A stretch of DNA of 64,000 nt, from the NCBI GenBank assembly GCA_024336345.1, contig JANFOG010000021.1:1-64000 (forward strand). The letters are read 5' to 3'. Shown here piece by piece: positions 10,301 through 21,646 of the stretch (positions are counted from its first letter, which is position 1; each line of letters starts with the position of its first letter). Made by a program: the position numbers and the translations under genes. Source of the stretch: Mariannaea sp. PMI_226 (taxonomy: Eukaryota; Ascomycota; Sordariomycetes; Hypocreales; Nectriaceae). The notes under the pieces are model-generated. The model saw only the letters and a program-made list of their open reading frames with translations. It ran no database searches and had not been told where the DNA came from.

Positions 10301-11001
10301 GAGGCCATCACAGTAAGCGGGCATGCAGAAACCCAGGCTTCATGGCTACTATAACACTAGTTACATACGCGTACTGACTGCCATGTCGCTCGCCTGCGAT
10401 ATGGGAAACTTGTGAGTCATAATACCCCACATCTGGTGCTAAATTGAAGGCCCTAGAATCATATTGTAAAATGGGTAACACCTTAACACTCAGTTTACTG
10501 AAGATCTCTACATAGCTAGCCACTGTACCCTCCTAAGCCTTTACTAGGAGAAGCTTAAATGAATAATTCACCCGGCACATCCGATAGAACAATTATATAA
10601 ATAATTAGGCAAAGCATTGCCAACCTGAGCCCAATTATAGCCCTCTACACAATGGAGGTAACGTCATAGTAGCTTATCAATCCTAAAGCATTAGACTCTC
10701 GAAGATAACTAAGCAGACTATGTGTTTAACTAATGTTCCGGATAAAGTCTTCTGCATGATACCTGGGCCTCAATTGGCTCTAGATAAGCAATTGTCTCTA
10801 GGACGATAAATACGGGTGGGTCTAATTGGAATTTGAAAATTTGGAATTATCTATATAAATGTCAGTCAGTCTTGTGGATTGATATATCAATTTATTAATT
10901 AGCCAAGTAAACAGCAGAGCTCAACGTTTGGCCTTACTTGAAATAACAATACCCAAAACTCATATTTAGCTACCCATCACAACATATTACAATCATTTAT
11001 C
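10301..11001. other. Gene-free AT-rich stretch
   Basis: No supported gene. It contains the presumed promoter and leader of the DJ-1-like gene starting at 11002. Confidence 0.6.
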
Positions 11002-11744
11002 ATGACGGGAAAGATCCTCTTCATTGTTACCTCGGTCGCCAAGGTCCCGGGGAAGGACTTGGATATTGGATTTTGGTTGGTAGGCTGGCACTTATTTGAC
11101 TAGTGAAACATGACACCTGTTGACTTTTTTTTCCACAGCAAGAATTCGCAGACCCATACTTCCTGCTTTCTCCTAAGTATGAGCTTGTGATTGCCTCCCC
11201 CAAAGGCGGCGCCACCATCCCAGACCCTACTTCAATTCAGCTCGCAGCAGAAGATGTCAACGCTGTGAAGTTCCTGAACGAGAAGAAACACGTCTACCAA
11301 AACACCCAAAAGCTAAGCTCTTTCCTTGGCCGAGCGAATGAGTTCGATGCCGTCTATGTTGTTGGTGGCCACGGGCCAATGTTTGACCTAGCCGTCGATG
11401 CCGACTCGCAGGCCCTGATCGCCGAGTTCTGGGAGAAAGGTAAGGTTGTTGCTGCCGACTGTGCAGGCGTGGGATCTCTAGCCAATGTAAAGCTGTCCTC
11501 AGGCGACCACCTGCTGAAGGGAAACAAAGTCACGGGTTTCTCGAAGGGAGAGGTAGAGGTTCTTGGATTTGGCAATATCGTTCCTTTTCTCTTGGAGGAT
11601 AAACTGACGGCTGAGAGCGCTGGCTATGAGAAGTCGGGTGCGCCCTGGGAGGCCCATGTTGTGACTTCCGGAAGGCTGATTACTGGCCAGAATCCAGCTT
11701 CTGCGGCTGGGGTGGCTAAGGAAATCCTTGCAGCACTAGCTTAG
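11002..11744 (+). CDS. DJ-1/PfpI-family protein (Hsp31-like), 227 aa, lacking the usual His after the elbow Cys
   Basis: Two exons, 11002-11079 and 11139-11744, separated by a 59-nt GT-AG intron (GTAGGC...CCACAG). The join restores GFWLQEFADPY, the usual family start in which a helix enters the active-site cleft. The fold's signature follows: IASPKGG, the VVGGHGPMFDL strand-loop and the nucleophile elbow AADCAGVGSL, ending with VTSGRLITGQNPASA. In Hsp31/glyoxalase III-type relatives the elbow is C-H-G; here it is C-A-G, so the catalytic His-type residue is absent and glyoxalase activity is uncertain. It converges with a second family member at 13004-13785. A cytosolic stress or aldehyde-related role is inferred from the family only. 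Confidence 0.9.
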
Positions 11745-13003
11745 GATTTTAGTAAACTTACATACTATGTAGGACAGGCCACAAGGGTAATAAATGTTAG
11801 TTTTCTCTATCCCTTTCGCGACCCTAAGGCAAGTGGAGAGTACCGGGCTCCATATCACCCATCTGTGCATGAGTGACGCTATATAATTATTTTCCACAAA
11901 TAGCAGAAGTCGATCGAGAGCTGTTCTGAGAGTCATGTGACGATGATGATCCCGCGATAAGTAGTCAGGGATATTGCTGTTACACTTTGTGAGGGCGAAA
12001 TACAGTGAAGATATAAGTACCTCATGTTATGCAGTATCTGATTTGTTAGTATCCTTATTCACTACTTTCCACTTGCCTCAGGTTCGCGAAAGGGATACTG
12101 CATTAGCTGCTGGACGCTAGGCTGAAAGAGGAGGAGTGTTGGTACCTTGAGTATATGGCAAATTACATATAAAAGTAAGTACTAATACTAATGCCTTTCT
12201 CCCTTACATTGAATCCCTTTAGCCGTTATCCTCTAACGTACATGATGTGTTCCTTGGTGCTAAGCGATGCACAAGTACCTTTACATATAAGATGATGTAT
12301 AAAGATACATATGGAATGCACAACCAATGGGATGACTAGGGGTGGGTCTGTCTCAGTTTGGAGAAAACTAACATTTATTACCCTTGTGGCCTGTATCTGT
12401 CACTTGGTCTGGCCACAGAAGTCTGGATTTAGTTGTCCTATTGTACTATAAGACTTGGGAGTAATACCAACAAATGGGCGACAGGGACTGAAATGGGGCG
12501 CTGATAAGGTCCAGAGCCATACTAAGGGTGGTCAGCGGGGATCACAATTATTAGAATAGGACTACCATAGTATAACTGTTGAGGGTTACCACTTCAAGGA
12601 GTAGTTGAACTAACCTTATTTGATTATAGTTATGTTTCAGCAACCTTAACTATAATAGGTAATTCTAAGCTTACCTTCTAAGCTTACAGTGGGGTGTGAT
12701 TAGTATAATGTGTTGCTAAATCCACCTAGACCTTTTTGGCCCTTCATGTAGCTGCTGCTTTTAGCACCATGTTTTCCTTCCTTTTTCCTTAAGATTTTAT
12801 ATTGATGAGCCTTGAAGGTAAGGCAGACTTGTTACTTGTCAATAAGCACATACGAAATATCTGTATGCAAAAGATGGAGGAGCTTGCTCCCGATACAACC
12901 CACATATCCACATATTCACACACATTCGCGAAACACGAGCTGGCAACCAGACTGTTCCGCAGGAATTTATCATGCTTCTGGATCACTAAGACAGCTCCTC
13001 TAT
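11745..13003. other. Gene-free interval between convergent DJ-1-like genes
   Basis: AT-rich and without a convincing coding frame. It should contain both 3' untranslated regions. Confidence 0.6.
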
Positions 13004-13785
13004 TCAAAGTTGTTTAAAAGCCTCAACCACGGCACGAGCAGTGGATGCCGCGCTTGCTGGGTTTTGTCCAGTAATAAAGCGACCGTCAATAACGTGAAAA
13101 TCATCCCAAATTCCAGAAGATCGCTCGTCTAGGAGCAAGTGTTAGCTATACATTCAATATGCTGTTGCATGGCGAAACCAAGGTACTTACACTTAGCACC
13201 GAGTCGTGCAGCCATCTGCTCAACGAGCTCGACCTTCCAGCTGTTGATTTCACTCATGAGCTTCATGGCTTCTTCTGCTTCTGTCGTAAAGCCAGTAAGT
13301 CGCTTGCCCTCAATGAGAGGCTTGCCTGTGGCCAAATCTTTCACGTTGGCAAAAATCGCCGGTCCATGGCAGACGGATGAAACAATGCCGCCGTTGGCCC
13401 AGACTTGGGACGCAATGTTTTGGAGAGCGCTGGCGTGGGGATAATCAAGGAGAGCGGCATGGCCAGCTGACGCGTAAAAGACGCCGTATACAGAAGGATC
13501 TAGCTCAGATGCCTTGGGCATGTTGTCAAGCTTCTTGCGAAATTCGCTGTTCTTATCATTCCAGGTTTCCAAGTCGGCACCGATCAGGAAATCGGGCTGC
13601 TGAGAAAGCCAGTCAGGGGTGTACGTGCCCGTCTCTGAGGCGAGGTCAACCTCGAAGCCAGCGGTGGTCAAAACTTTGTAGGGATGGAGCGCCTCGCTAA
13701 TGAACAAGCCGGTGGTTTCTTTGCCATCAAAAAGAGAGGCATGGGCTGAGGTGATGCTAATAAGGGCGCGTCGAGGGGGACTCAT
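13004..13785 (-). CDS. DJ-1/PfpI-family protein (Hsp31/glyoxalase III-like), 239 aa
   Basis: Exon 1 is 13785-13191 and exon 2 is 13128-13004, joined over a 62-nt intron (GTAAGT...CTCCTAG). The splice replaces an unrelated read-through tail with KYERSSGIWDDF followed by VIDGRFITGQNPASAAS, the conserved family C-terminus. The nucleophile elbow is intact: SSVCHGPAIFANV, with Cys followed by His. An upstream acidic region (ETTGLFISEALHPY) supplies the expected Glu. Members of this class convert methylglyoxal to lactate without cofactor or act as holdases; the intact C-H-G contrasts with its neighbour at 11002. Length and domain order fit a complete enzyme. Confidence 0.92.
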
Positions 13786-14925
13786 TGTGAATATACATAG
13801 GAAGACAGAGATTTGAAAATGGGAATTGCGAATTGTGTAGAGCTTGGTTTTCTAAGAGAAAGTTGAGAGTGTAGATATAGAGACAATAGCATTTATTATA
13901 TATAACTTGAGCGCTTGTTATGACGACAATTGTCAAGTTTGTTATGAAGCAGGAATTGAATCGGCTAGTCTCAATCGGTGGAGATTCTAATTAATATACA
14001 GCCTAGGCTCGGCAAGATGTCCGCCGGCATCCCGAATAATCGGCGGGGTCCAGTTAAGAGCGACGCAGTGGCTAATTCATTGATATAATATGCATAGTTC
14101 TGAAGAACGCGTTGCCGGTCACCAAACTTTATGACGCCAGTCAGATCCATTTTGTAGCGTAGAACCCGAGTCCTCAAAACCTAGGCTTTCGATATAGCCA
14201 TGCTAAGAGCTGATGGTACACTTTTTCTAGAAAGCTAAGAAATTTACTGATGCAGTACAAGTCTGCGTGATAGCACAGATAATCGTCTTATTAATATGAA
14301 TAAGTTATGAAAGTATATTATTTAATAATTATATAAATATGTAGTTACGCTCTATTTAGCTTTGAAAGGCTCCAGCTTTTATACCGTCCTAGATAATATA
14401 ACCCCTAGAGTGCTCGGATATAACTTCCTTACTAAGGGGCGTGTACCTGATCCTAAGAGCCTCCTACCTCATTGTAACCCTTTACGTTTGGACCCAAGAT
14501 CCATGACAGCCAATCATCTCGCAAACCCTTCCCACGCAGCCAGAGCTAGTCTGGCAGGCTGAGTCGACGACGTCACATGGTTATGGCGTTCGTCGACCAG
14601 TAATAAGCTGCAATCCTCATATCTGGGCCAGTTGCGGTCTCGTTGATATCCGTGCAACATCCGGCAACGACCAGCAGATGCAGCAGCTTCGAGTTAATCG
14701 AAGCTGGTAGAATTTGTTTTCCATGACTGGGCGATGCCGATATGTGAGTAGTGTAGTAATAGTTTGATGCTGGATATCCGACTGATCCAGGAGAGGATTT
14801 ACTCGGATAATGGGGAAGAGGCTGAAGCAGATCAACGCACACAAGCAACATCGACCACAGCTAACAGCAATCAAGCATAGTCAATAACAATCAAGCACAG
14901 CCAACAAAATCAGTCAACGACGAAA
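13786..14925. other. Gene-free interval
   Basis: Contains the promoter of the DJ-1-like gene on the minus strand, a very AT-rich patch around 14240-14340 and the leader of the reductase relic. No gene recognised. Confidence 0.55.
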
Positions 14926-15603
14926 ATGCCTGGTACTCTCCTCATCACCAGACCGAGCGGCTACCCTGGCAGTAACCTCATCAAGGAGGCCCTGGACAAC
15001 AGATACAATATTAGGGCTACGGTACGCAGCGAGGCCTCAGCCAAGAAGATTGTAGACCAATTCGCGCAGTACGCGGACCCGCTCTCATATGCCATTGGAC
15101 CCGATATGACGAAGGTTGAGTTCTATGAGCATGGACTGCAAGGCATCGTAGGCATGCTCCACGCGGCATCGCCTTTCGTGCTAAAGCCCGAAGACAACGT
15201 CAGGGACCTGCTGGATCCGGCTGTACAGGGCTCCGTGACCATCCTGGAGGCGGCGCACCGCTGGGGCTTGTCGGTGACCCGCATCGTCGTGACGTCGAGC
15301 CACGCGTCGTCTGCGTCCTGTCTAAGGTGAAGCGACTGGGATACGTGTATGATGAGAAGGACTGGAACCTGGTCACATTTGAGGAGGCGGCGGTGGCCGA
15401 CGGCGTCGCAGCATACTGCACATCCGAGGTGCTTGCCGAGCGCGCTGTGTGGGAATGGGTTGCAAAGAACAAGCCTAACTTCGAAGTGGCAACTATCACG
15501 CCGCCCTGGATCTTCGGACCCTACTGCGACGGAGCTGACATCGACCAAGCACCTGAGTGAGTCGGTGCAGTTACTGTATAGGAGGCTATGCAGAGGTGAT
15601 TGA
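14926..15603 (+). pseudogene. GRE2-like NAD(P)-dependent reductase (extended SDR), frameshifted and truncated
   Basis: The first frame (14926 to about 15306) reads like an extended short-chain reductase: a nucleotide-binding start, ASPFVLKPEDNVRDLLDPAV and IVVTSSHAS. A frameshift near 15306-15312 moves the homology to the frame ending at 15560 (GYVYDEKDWN...ATITPPWIFGP). A second one near 15550 moves it to the frame ending at 15603 (HLSESVQLLY). The C-terminal third is missing. Two key features are also lost: the first Gly of the G-x-x-G-x-x-G loop is Arg (ITRPSGYPG), and the catalytic YxxxK reads YCTSE with Glu for Lys. A gene for a methylglyoxal- or ketone-type reductase that has decayed is the simplest reading. 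Confidence 0.85.
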
Positions 15604-16423
15604 GTGATTGAGAGAAATTGAGGTTATATATTGTACAGATACAGTACTGTAGCTATTATAATTACATAAAATGAACGAGTCTTCATTGTACATATAAGGC
15701 CCAATTATGTATGAATCAAATATGCGCCACTTACAGGACATTGGCAGTCGTCCTCGCCGTATCCGACTTCTTGCCAGGCAGCCACAAGGCCCGGACACAC
15801 TCGGCCGTCTCCCTACGAAGGCCCGGACCAGGATGATGGCCGACGGCTCGATCAGGATGGTGCCCTCAACCTCAAGCAGGTATGTTAGCATCAGCACGGC
15901 GAGATGCTATTGCGATAAGATACAAAAACGTAAGCCCCGGATCCTAGCGGCACCGCTTCAACGCGCTACACAAGCTCCCGGAAGACGTGTTCGTACGTCA
16001 CAATCAATGGCTGGTAGACGGCTGCGTCGCTCTCGGCGACTCTTCGACCCGCGGTCCACTGCCCTCTTGCGCAGGATGTTTTACAGGTACGAGACGTGTT
16101 CGAATAGTAGCACCTTAACAGGCACCGACCTGGCGACGGTCTCGTACGAGCATGACGCAGCGGACGACCTCCATGAAGGAGTCGATCCTCCACCGGCCGC
16201 CGCTCGACTAGGTTGTGCAATCCAACTCGCTTAATAGGCATCGTTACCTGATTCTCACGCAGCTAGCTTGTCAGCAACTGTGATGCGACATTGAAAGATC
16301 ATCACGGACCACCTAAGCGGCGGATACGAATGCTGGCTCCCTACCACTGCTTCCTGATACCCAACGCAAGGAACTACCCCTCCAGATCATAATCTAAAGC
16401 TTAAGATATACTTACACATTCTT
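15604..16423. other. Unrecognised decayed sequence before the beta-lactamase-like fragment
   Basis: Several overlapping GC-rich frames exist on both strands but none continues with a recognisable domain. A plus-strand patch around 15950-16085 (LPEDVFVRHNQWLVDG) looks protein-like and could be the ruined 5' part of the gene continuing at 16424. Confidence 0.35.
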
Positions 16424-17554
16424 ATGGAAAAGGCCATCCTTCAACCTCTGAACTTGACGAACACGACTAGCCAGCCGTCATTCGGACCAGATGCCAACTT
16501 TGCCGAGACACACTTCACTCTCCGCGACGGACAGTCGCTTCCCTTCCAAAGAATATTTGGCTTCAAGAACAGCCTCCATGAAGGTGCAGGCGGTTACTAT
16601 TCCAACATCGACGACATGCTTCGGTGGTCGAAAGCTATTCTTGACGCAGACAAGGATCCCCAGAGCAGTCCTGTGATACGAGGTGCCGCTACATTTCTCA
16701 GTAACCAAGTGCCACTGGACAGTCCCTCCCGTCAGTTCCGCTTCTACGGGATGGGATGGATCACCACCCAGCTTCCGGGCGTCATGGGTTTGCAAGGGGC
16801 GAATGCCGGCTTTCTTTCCCGGCGGAAGCTCCCCGTCCTCGGCGCCGGCGCCGAATCCATGGTGACCTATTACCACCAGGGAAACGCTCCAGGCCAGTTC
16901 TCTGCCGTCTTTCTGTTTCCAGAAACGGATCCTGCCGTGGTCGTCCTCACCAATAGCCAAACCCACAGCGATGCGGCCGGTTGGCTTGCGCAGGCCTACA
17001 TCGCCGCGCTATTCGACTTCCCAAACCCGGCAAACTACACCGCGATCGCCGTCGAGACTCGCGACAGCATAGTGGAGGCGTGTGACGGGCTTGTGTCGGA
17101 CATCGCCGAGACTAGAAAGCGCCACGCTGCACAACCTCCACATAACCTCAATACATACGTTGGCAAGTACATCAACAGCCTGGGGAACTTCTTCATCGAT
17201 ATCTGCAGACACCCAACTAACAAGGAATGGCTGGAGATGCGATTTCAGGGCCTCGATCTGGAGGCCTACAACCTGCATCCTTACTATGGAGACGTCTTCG
17301 AGTGGTCGATGGATTGCGATGAGCAAGCAAGGAAGGGGCGGTTTCCCAACCCCAATCCAAGGTATTACGAGATTCACTTCAACGTCAGCGATGGAAAAGA
17401 ACAAGAAGCGACTACCCTGTCGTGGGCAAAAATGGGTCACATTCGACCTAACGGAATTGTAATGCTTCGGGAAGCGACTCATGATACTGTCAGAGGCAGC
17501 CAAAGCATGATCTTGCAGGATAAGCTTGGGATGTTGGTTGATGTGCTAGCATGA
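16424..17554 (+). pseudogene. Serine beta-lactamase-like hydrolase, C-terminal part only (376 codons)
   Basis: The frame starts within the family at EKAILQPLNLTNTT, a segment that normally lies some 200 residues into fungal class C-type (LACTB/EstB-like) hydrolases. It continues through GGYYSNIDDMLRWSKAIL to the C-terminal extension domain (YVGKYINSLGNFFIDI). The N-terminal half carrying the nucleophile motif S-x-x-K and the Tyr motif is not present upstream in any frame. The ATG at 16424 therefore looks fortuitous and the gene 5'-truncated. The remaining 1.1 kb has no stop, so truncation may be recent. A full-length relative of the superfamily lies at 55201-57059 but is not a close match in the segments I compared. 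Confidence 0.8.
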
Positions 17555-18076
17555 CAGGTTTGTGACGCCTCCTAAGATAACGATTCTTGCTCGAATCCAT
17601 ATTACGTGAATCGAGCGGAGTCGTCCGGGGCGTCGATGAATACTCTATGAGCTGGGATTTTGTTGGGGGAAAGATACCGATGCTGAAGTAAGAGAGAACC
17701 CTGTTGGCTCTGTTGCCCTGTTTTGGAAGGGAATTGATAGGGACGCTACCGCAAAAAGACAGCCGCTTACTTATAAATCACGTTATGCACCCGGTCCTCG
17801 GTTTCTCTGAACGGAGCACTTGGATGCTATGACTTTCTTTGAGTAGCATTAGGATACTATGGGCGCTCTGGCATTCAAGCGAAGCAGCCCCTCTCACCTT
17901 TGTCGGATTTCGTGTCTATGTGTAGGCTATGATATCTTAGCGCGAGATGATAGATAAAAAAAAAAGGCACCCGGCAGGCTGCCTCCCGTAGTCCGCGTAG
18001 TTTTACATACGGATGGCGCCGTGAGGGTATATCGAAATGGTAGAGAAGGTACCTGCGACGTTCTCTAAGCCTCCTG
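17555..18076. other. Gene-free interval left of the solo LTR
   Basis: No gene seen; an A-tract occurs near 17955. Confidence 0.6.
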
Positions 18077-18467
18077 TGTCACGGCCTGATCACTTGTAGA
18101 TCACGTGCCAGGGATCCCCCACATTTTTCCAACCAATCAACAACGGATCACTCAACCATTCCAGGAATCACGGGTGATCGCGACCGATCACCAGTGATCC
18201 CGAACAATCACCTACGATCAAGGCCACCAGGGCCGTGATCGCCTCAGATAGCACCTAGTATATAAACTACAGTCATTACCATTAGATAGCCTACTTAACT
18301 ACTTAACTTTCAATACAACTTGGTTACCACAATCTACTTGTGCATTACCAGACGTAACACCCTAAAGTGATACTTCCGCTACTGCTCAGAATAACGCCCC
18401 GACCGTTCTGCCAACATAAACCTACTGCGACCTGGTTTATCCCTTGGGAACCGATCAGACCGTTACA
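18077..18467 (+). mobile_element. Solo LTR (391 bp) with perfect 5-bp target duplication TCCTG
   Basis: It starts TGTCACGG and ends CCGTTACA, and is flanked on both sides by TCCTG (18072-18076 and 18468-18472). A TATA box (TATATAAAC, about 18260) lies where an LTR promoter is expected. Seven GATCAC/GTGATC hexamers are crowded into 18087-18240 upstream of it. There is no internal retrotransposon coding sequence on either side, so this is a recombined solo LTR. Related LTR sequences occur at 39718-39799 and from 62369 on the opposite strand. Confidence 0.92.
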
Positions 18468-18832
18468 TCCTGCCTTAGTTAATAATTATATATATTAATA
18501 TATTATAGCTTTATTTATAGCTCATTAATTTCTTTATATATAAGCTAGATGGTTTACTAGTTATTATATTAAATATAGATAATTTCCTTATCTAGCTAGA
18601 TCTTATTAAGTATTAGAGTTAAATTATAAAGAAGAAGATAATTAAGAAAATTAATTGTATCCTCTTTCTTTTGTTAAAAGAGGAGAGAGATTAATATACC
18701 TATTAGCCTCTTTAAGCCCCTTTAGGCCTTAGAGGAATTCTTCCTATATTAATATAGCCTTCACCTCTTACTCAATTTTTAATATTAATTTAGAGAGTAA
18801 TTATAGTAATATTTATCTTTAAAACAACCTAG
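18468..18832. other. Very AT-rich spacer
   Basis: An extremely AT-rich block (TTATATATATTAATATATTA-like words) between the LTR and the 3' end of the regulator gene. Compatible with RIP-type erosion; no gene. Confidence 0.6.
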
Positions 18833-21156
18833 CTACTGACCATTAATAACCGCATTCCAATCGGGCAAAAAAGGAATCTCTGGCATCAACGGATCGAGAG
18901 ATGAAAAGACGCTCTCGTCGGAACTAGCATTGAATTCAGGAACCCACTCGGGGACGAAGGATGTCCCTGGGTATGCTGCCGTCGCTCCAGCGGACGGGAG
19001 GATCACGGCATTGGAAAGAAGCTGGGAAGTCCAATACCTTCCTCCACCGGACGGATGAGCCCTGACATCCACAGTGGCGGCCTCAGATGCCTGGGAATTC
19101 TGTCTCAGTGACCAAGCTTGATATCGGAGCTGATTGAGAAACTTCCATATTCTGCCGTGCCCATGCTCATCGTGGACGACCGCGGCGGTATGGCCCTGAG
19201 GATTCGGTCCGGGGGGGAAGAGCCCCTCGACCAGAGCCCAGGCGTGGTCCGCCTCGAACCCGCGAGCGCCTGGGCTATTGCAGAGGCAACGGAGAACGTA
19301 GGCGAGGGCGTACCACTGCGTGTACATGCTGAAGAGCCACGTGAACCGCGACGCAAGGCCCTCCTTCAGCAGCACATGACTGCTTTCTAAGGCGTCGCAG
19401 GCCAGCTTGAATGAGAGCTTGAGCACGTCTGGCGTCGCATCATCATTATCCTGCGCTTCTTTTTGCTTGCTCATACAGATCTCCTCTCGCAGCTGCAGGA
19501 CGAACTCCATCTTTTTACAGGCAGTGGCGATGTGCTGCGTCGCAATGCGCGGCAGATCAACCGGTGTTGCAGATTTCGACCCGGGCGCGATGCCAAATTT
19601 CTCTTCTATGTATTGGGCTGGATCGTGGATAGTCTTTCGCTTTTCTCGGATTTCAAGAAGAGTATCGCCTGAAGGCTGCTGTTGCCTATCGAGTATCGGG
19701 TGGATCACGCGGCAGGAATTGATCTGGATCAGGAAAAAGGACATTTCCGTCCAGCAGGGCGACTCCGCTGGAGGATGTGTCATGTCTGGATAGAGCTGAT
19801 TGTCGTTCACATTCAAGGGCAACCGCAGTGCCCAGTTCGTGAGATCGACCGTGGGTTGAAATCCTTGGTCCTCTGAGGCACGCGAGTCCAGCACACAGAG
19901 ATGCCACCAGAGGCGAAGACGCATCTCTGACTCAAAGAGGCACAGCTTGAGGGAGGCGCCGTCTCGGTGCAGGCCAATGGACTGGGCGAGCCGGATCACA
20001 AGCCCGTTAAGAACCCATACTTGCCGGCCAAGTTTATTTGCCCGCGAGCAGGTCTATAGTACGTCATGGTCAGTTGAATCAAAAAAAAAAAAAAAGGATC
20101 GATCCCGGGGCAGCTTTCGGTCCTCACCACATAAATTGCTAGAGCCTGCAGGCCCGTCATATCAGGTCGGTTTATGAAATCCGGCGTCACGAGAAGCCGG
20201 TCCAAGGCCGTCTGGTAGCATTTCAAAAGGACTGCCTTCTCCCACGGCAGGTCGACGGGCTCGTCGCAATCATGGTGGCAGAGCGCAGTGACGGCAGCAT
20301 AGTAGATGGCAAATGTCAGCGCCACCATGGACGGCTGTGCAGATCGGGTGTCCAGAATCGTGGCCACAACTGCAGACTGGACCGTTGGTATATGCAAGAT
20401 CTTAAGTACCGGATCGACCGACCTGACGTACACATTCCATAATCGGAGAGCTAGTTGGGCATCGGGATAGACATCCAGCAGCTCAGGATCCCTGCCTAGT
20501 GGAGCAGAGGTACTTGGCTGCGTAGGAGGTTTGTAATTCGAGGCTGCCTTCACCTGATGGTCCGAAGCTGTTGTTTCTGGGCCGAGAGGTTGCGTAGGTT
20601 GGCTTCTTTCTTCTTGTAATGGTGGTTCGATATTCGAGTGTTTCATTAACAGCTCCCAAGTTGATTTGTCTGAGGGCCGATCGGATGGTTGTTGGCGATC
20701 AGTTCTGGTAGCACTGGCACTGGCATTGACATTGGGAGTGGCAGTGGCAGCAGGTCGAGCCAGGATTGGAATGTCGACTTCAGCAAAGCTGCGACGGCGA
20801 CGTCGACCACCACCACCACCACCACCATCGGCTGCAAATCCTGGAGGGACTTCGCTCCTTTCCACCAAAAGCGATAGTAAGCTTTCCAGTCGTTCCAGGC
20901 GATTGGAGATGTCTCGGAGAGTAAGAGGTTTCTGTGCTGGGTCGTGGTCCCTCGTGGGATACACGCAGGTCATACCATGCTTCGAACAGTGGGTGCAAGG
21001 CACGCCACGGTCACAGCGGATTTTTCGCTGGTGGCAGCCTTCACAGGACCGCGTCCCTCGTATGGAACCCTGTGGGACCGATTCCCGCACTGGCTGTGCG
21101 TCCTCCTCTTCGTCAACTGAAGCAGCAGATCTTTTTTGTGCTCGACCCATGGTCAT
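18833..21156 (-). CDS. Zn(II)2Cys6 transcription factor with fungal-specific regulatory domain, 749 aa
   Basis: Exon 1 is 21156-20128 and exon 2 is 20053-18833. A 74-nt intron (GTGAGG...CTATAG) containing a poly-T run fuses two open frames into AIYV-TCSRANKLG...GLVIRLAQSIGLHRDG. The zinc cluster near residue 37 is C-x2-C-x6-C-x5-C-x2-C-x6-C (CEGCHQRKIRC...CVYP), followed by a short Leu-rich coiled-coil-like segment (NRLERLESLLSLL). The fungal-specific domain runs from about residue 200 (LALRLWNVYVRSVDPVLKILHIP) through IRLAQSIGLHRDG and LRLWWHLCVLDSRASED. A poly-Gly run is encoded by a CAC repeat at about 20808-20826. It is divergent from the MFS gene at 21647, its likely target. Confidence 0.93.
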
Positions 21157-21221
21157 TTAGTGTCTGTACTAATTTCAGCGACACAATGCTTGAGATCGTT
21201 GTTGGCAAGCAAGCAAAGCTC

Positions 21222-21241
21222 CTCGGCCTCTCCAAGCCGAG
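21222..21241. promoter_or_regulatory. CGG-N10-CCG palindrome (putative zinc-cluster site)
   Basis: Perfect 6-bp inverted arms CTCGGC and GCCGAG spaced by 8 bp. Confidence 0.6.
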
Positions 21242-21328
21242 AGGTCCGAGATTTATATAAGTCGTGTTGAGCCAGGTGGATCTTCTAGTGTGGGTCCTGT
21301 TGAGTTGCATTCGCCTCTTATCTAGCTT

Positions 21329-21351
21329 TCTCGGTCTCCACGGCACCGAGA
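21329..21351. promoter_or_regulatory. CGG-N11-CCG palindrome (putative zinc-cluster site)
   Basis: Perfect 7-bp inverted arms TCTCGGT and ACCGAGA spaced by 9 bp; the CTCGG half-site matches that of the element at 21222. Confidence 0.6.
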
Positions 21352-21646
21352 AGTCCGTCTTCCATGACAATTTTCAATGTTTCCGATGTAATTGCTGCGG
21401 TTTACGCCGTATAGCTCCGCGACTCCGAGCTGTCTGAGAGTCTCATGTCGGAAAAAAGGAGAAATGGATAAAATTGTTATAAATGTTTATTATTACCCGT
21501 CCAGCCTGCGAGTTCAAGTAGTTAGTATTAGCCATCAGACCATCTCAGGTGTTCCACGGACACTCAGCCCCAAAGACCTCTTCACCTCAATTCACCGCGC
21601 ATCGACAAGGGTTCCTCTTCAGATCCTTTCTTTTCACCTTTTCACC

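Larger units (their letters stand above)
21157..21646. promoter_or_regulatory. Divergent promoter between Zn2Cys6 regulator and MFS transporter
   Basis: A 490-bp interval holds two inverted repeats of the type bound by zinc-cluster dimers: CTCGGC-N8-GCCGAG at 21222-21241 (CGG-N10-CCG) and TCTCGGT-N9-ACCGAGA at 21329-21351 (CGG-N11-CCG). A TATATAA word sits at about 21253, between the first site and the regulator side of the region. Shared control of regulator and transporter is inferred. Confidence 0.7.

Noticed and set aside
18833..21156. Two separate genes (frames ending at 18833 and 19996)
   Set aside because: A 74-nt intron joins them in phase into one Zn2Cys6 protein with its regulatory domain.
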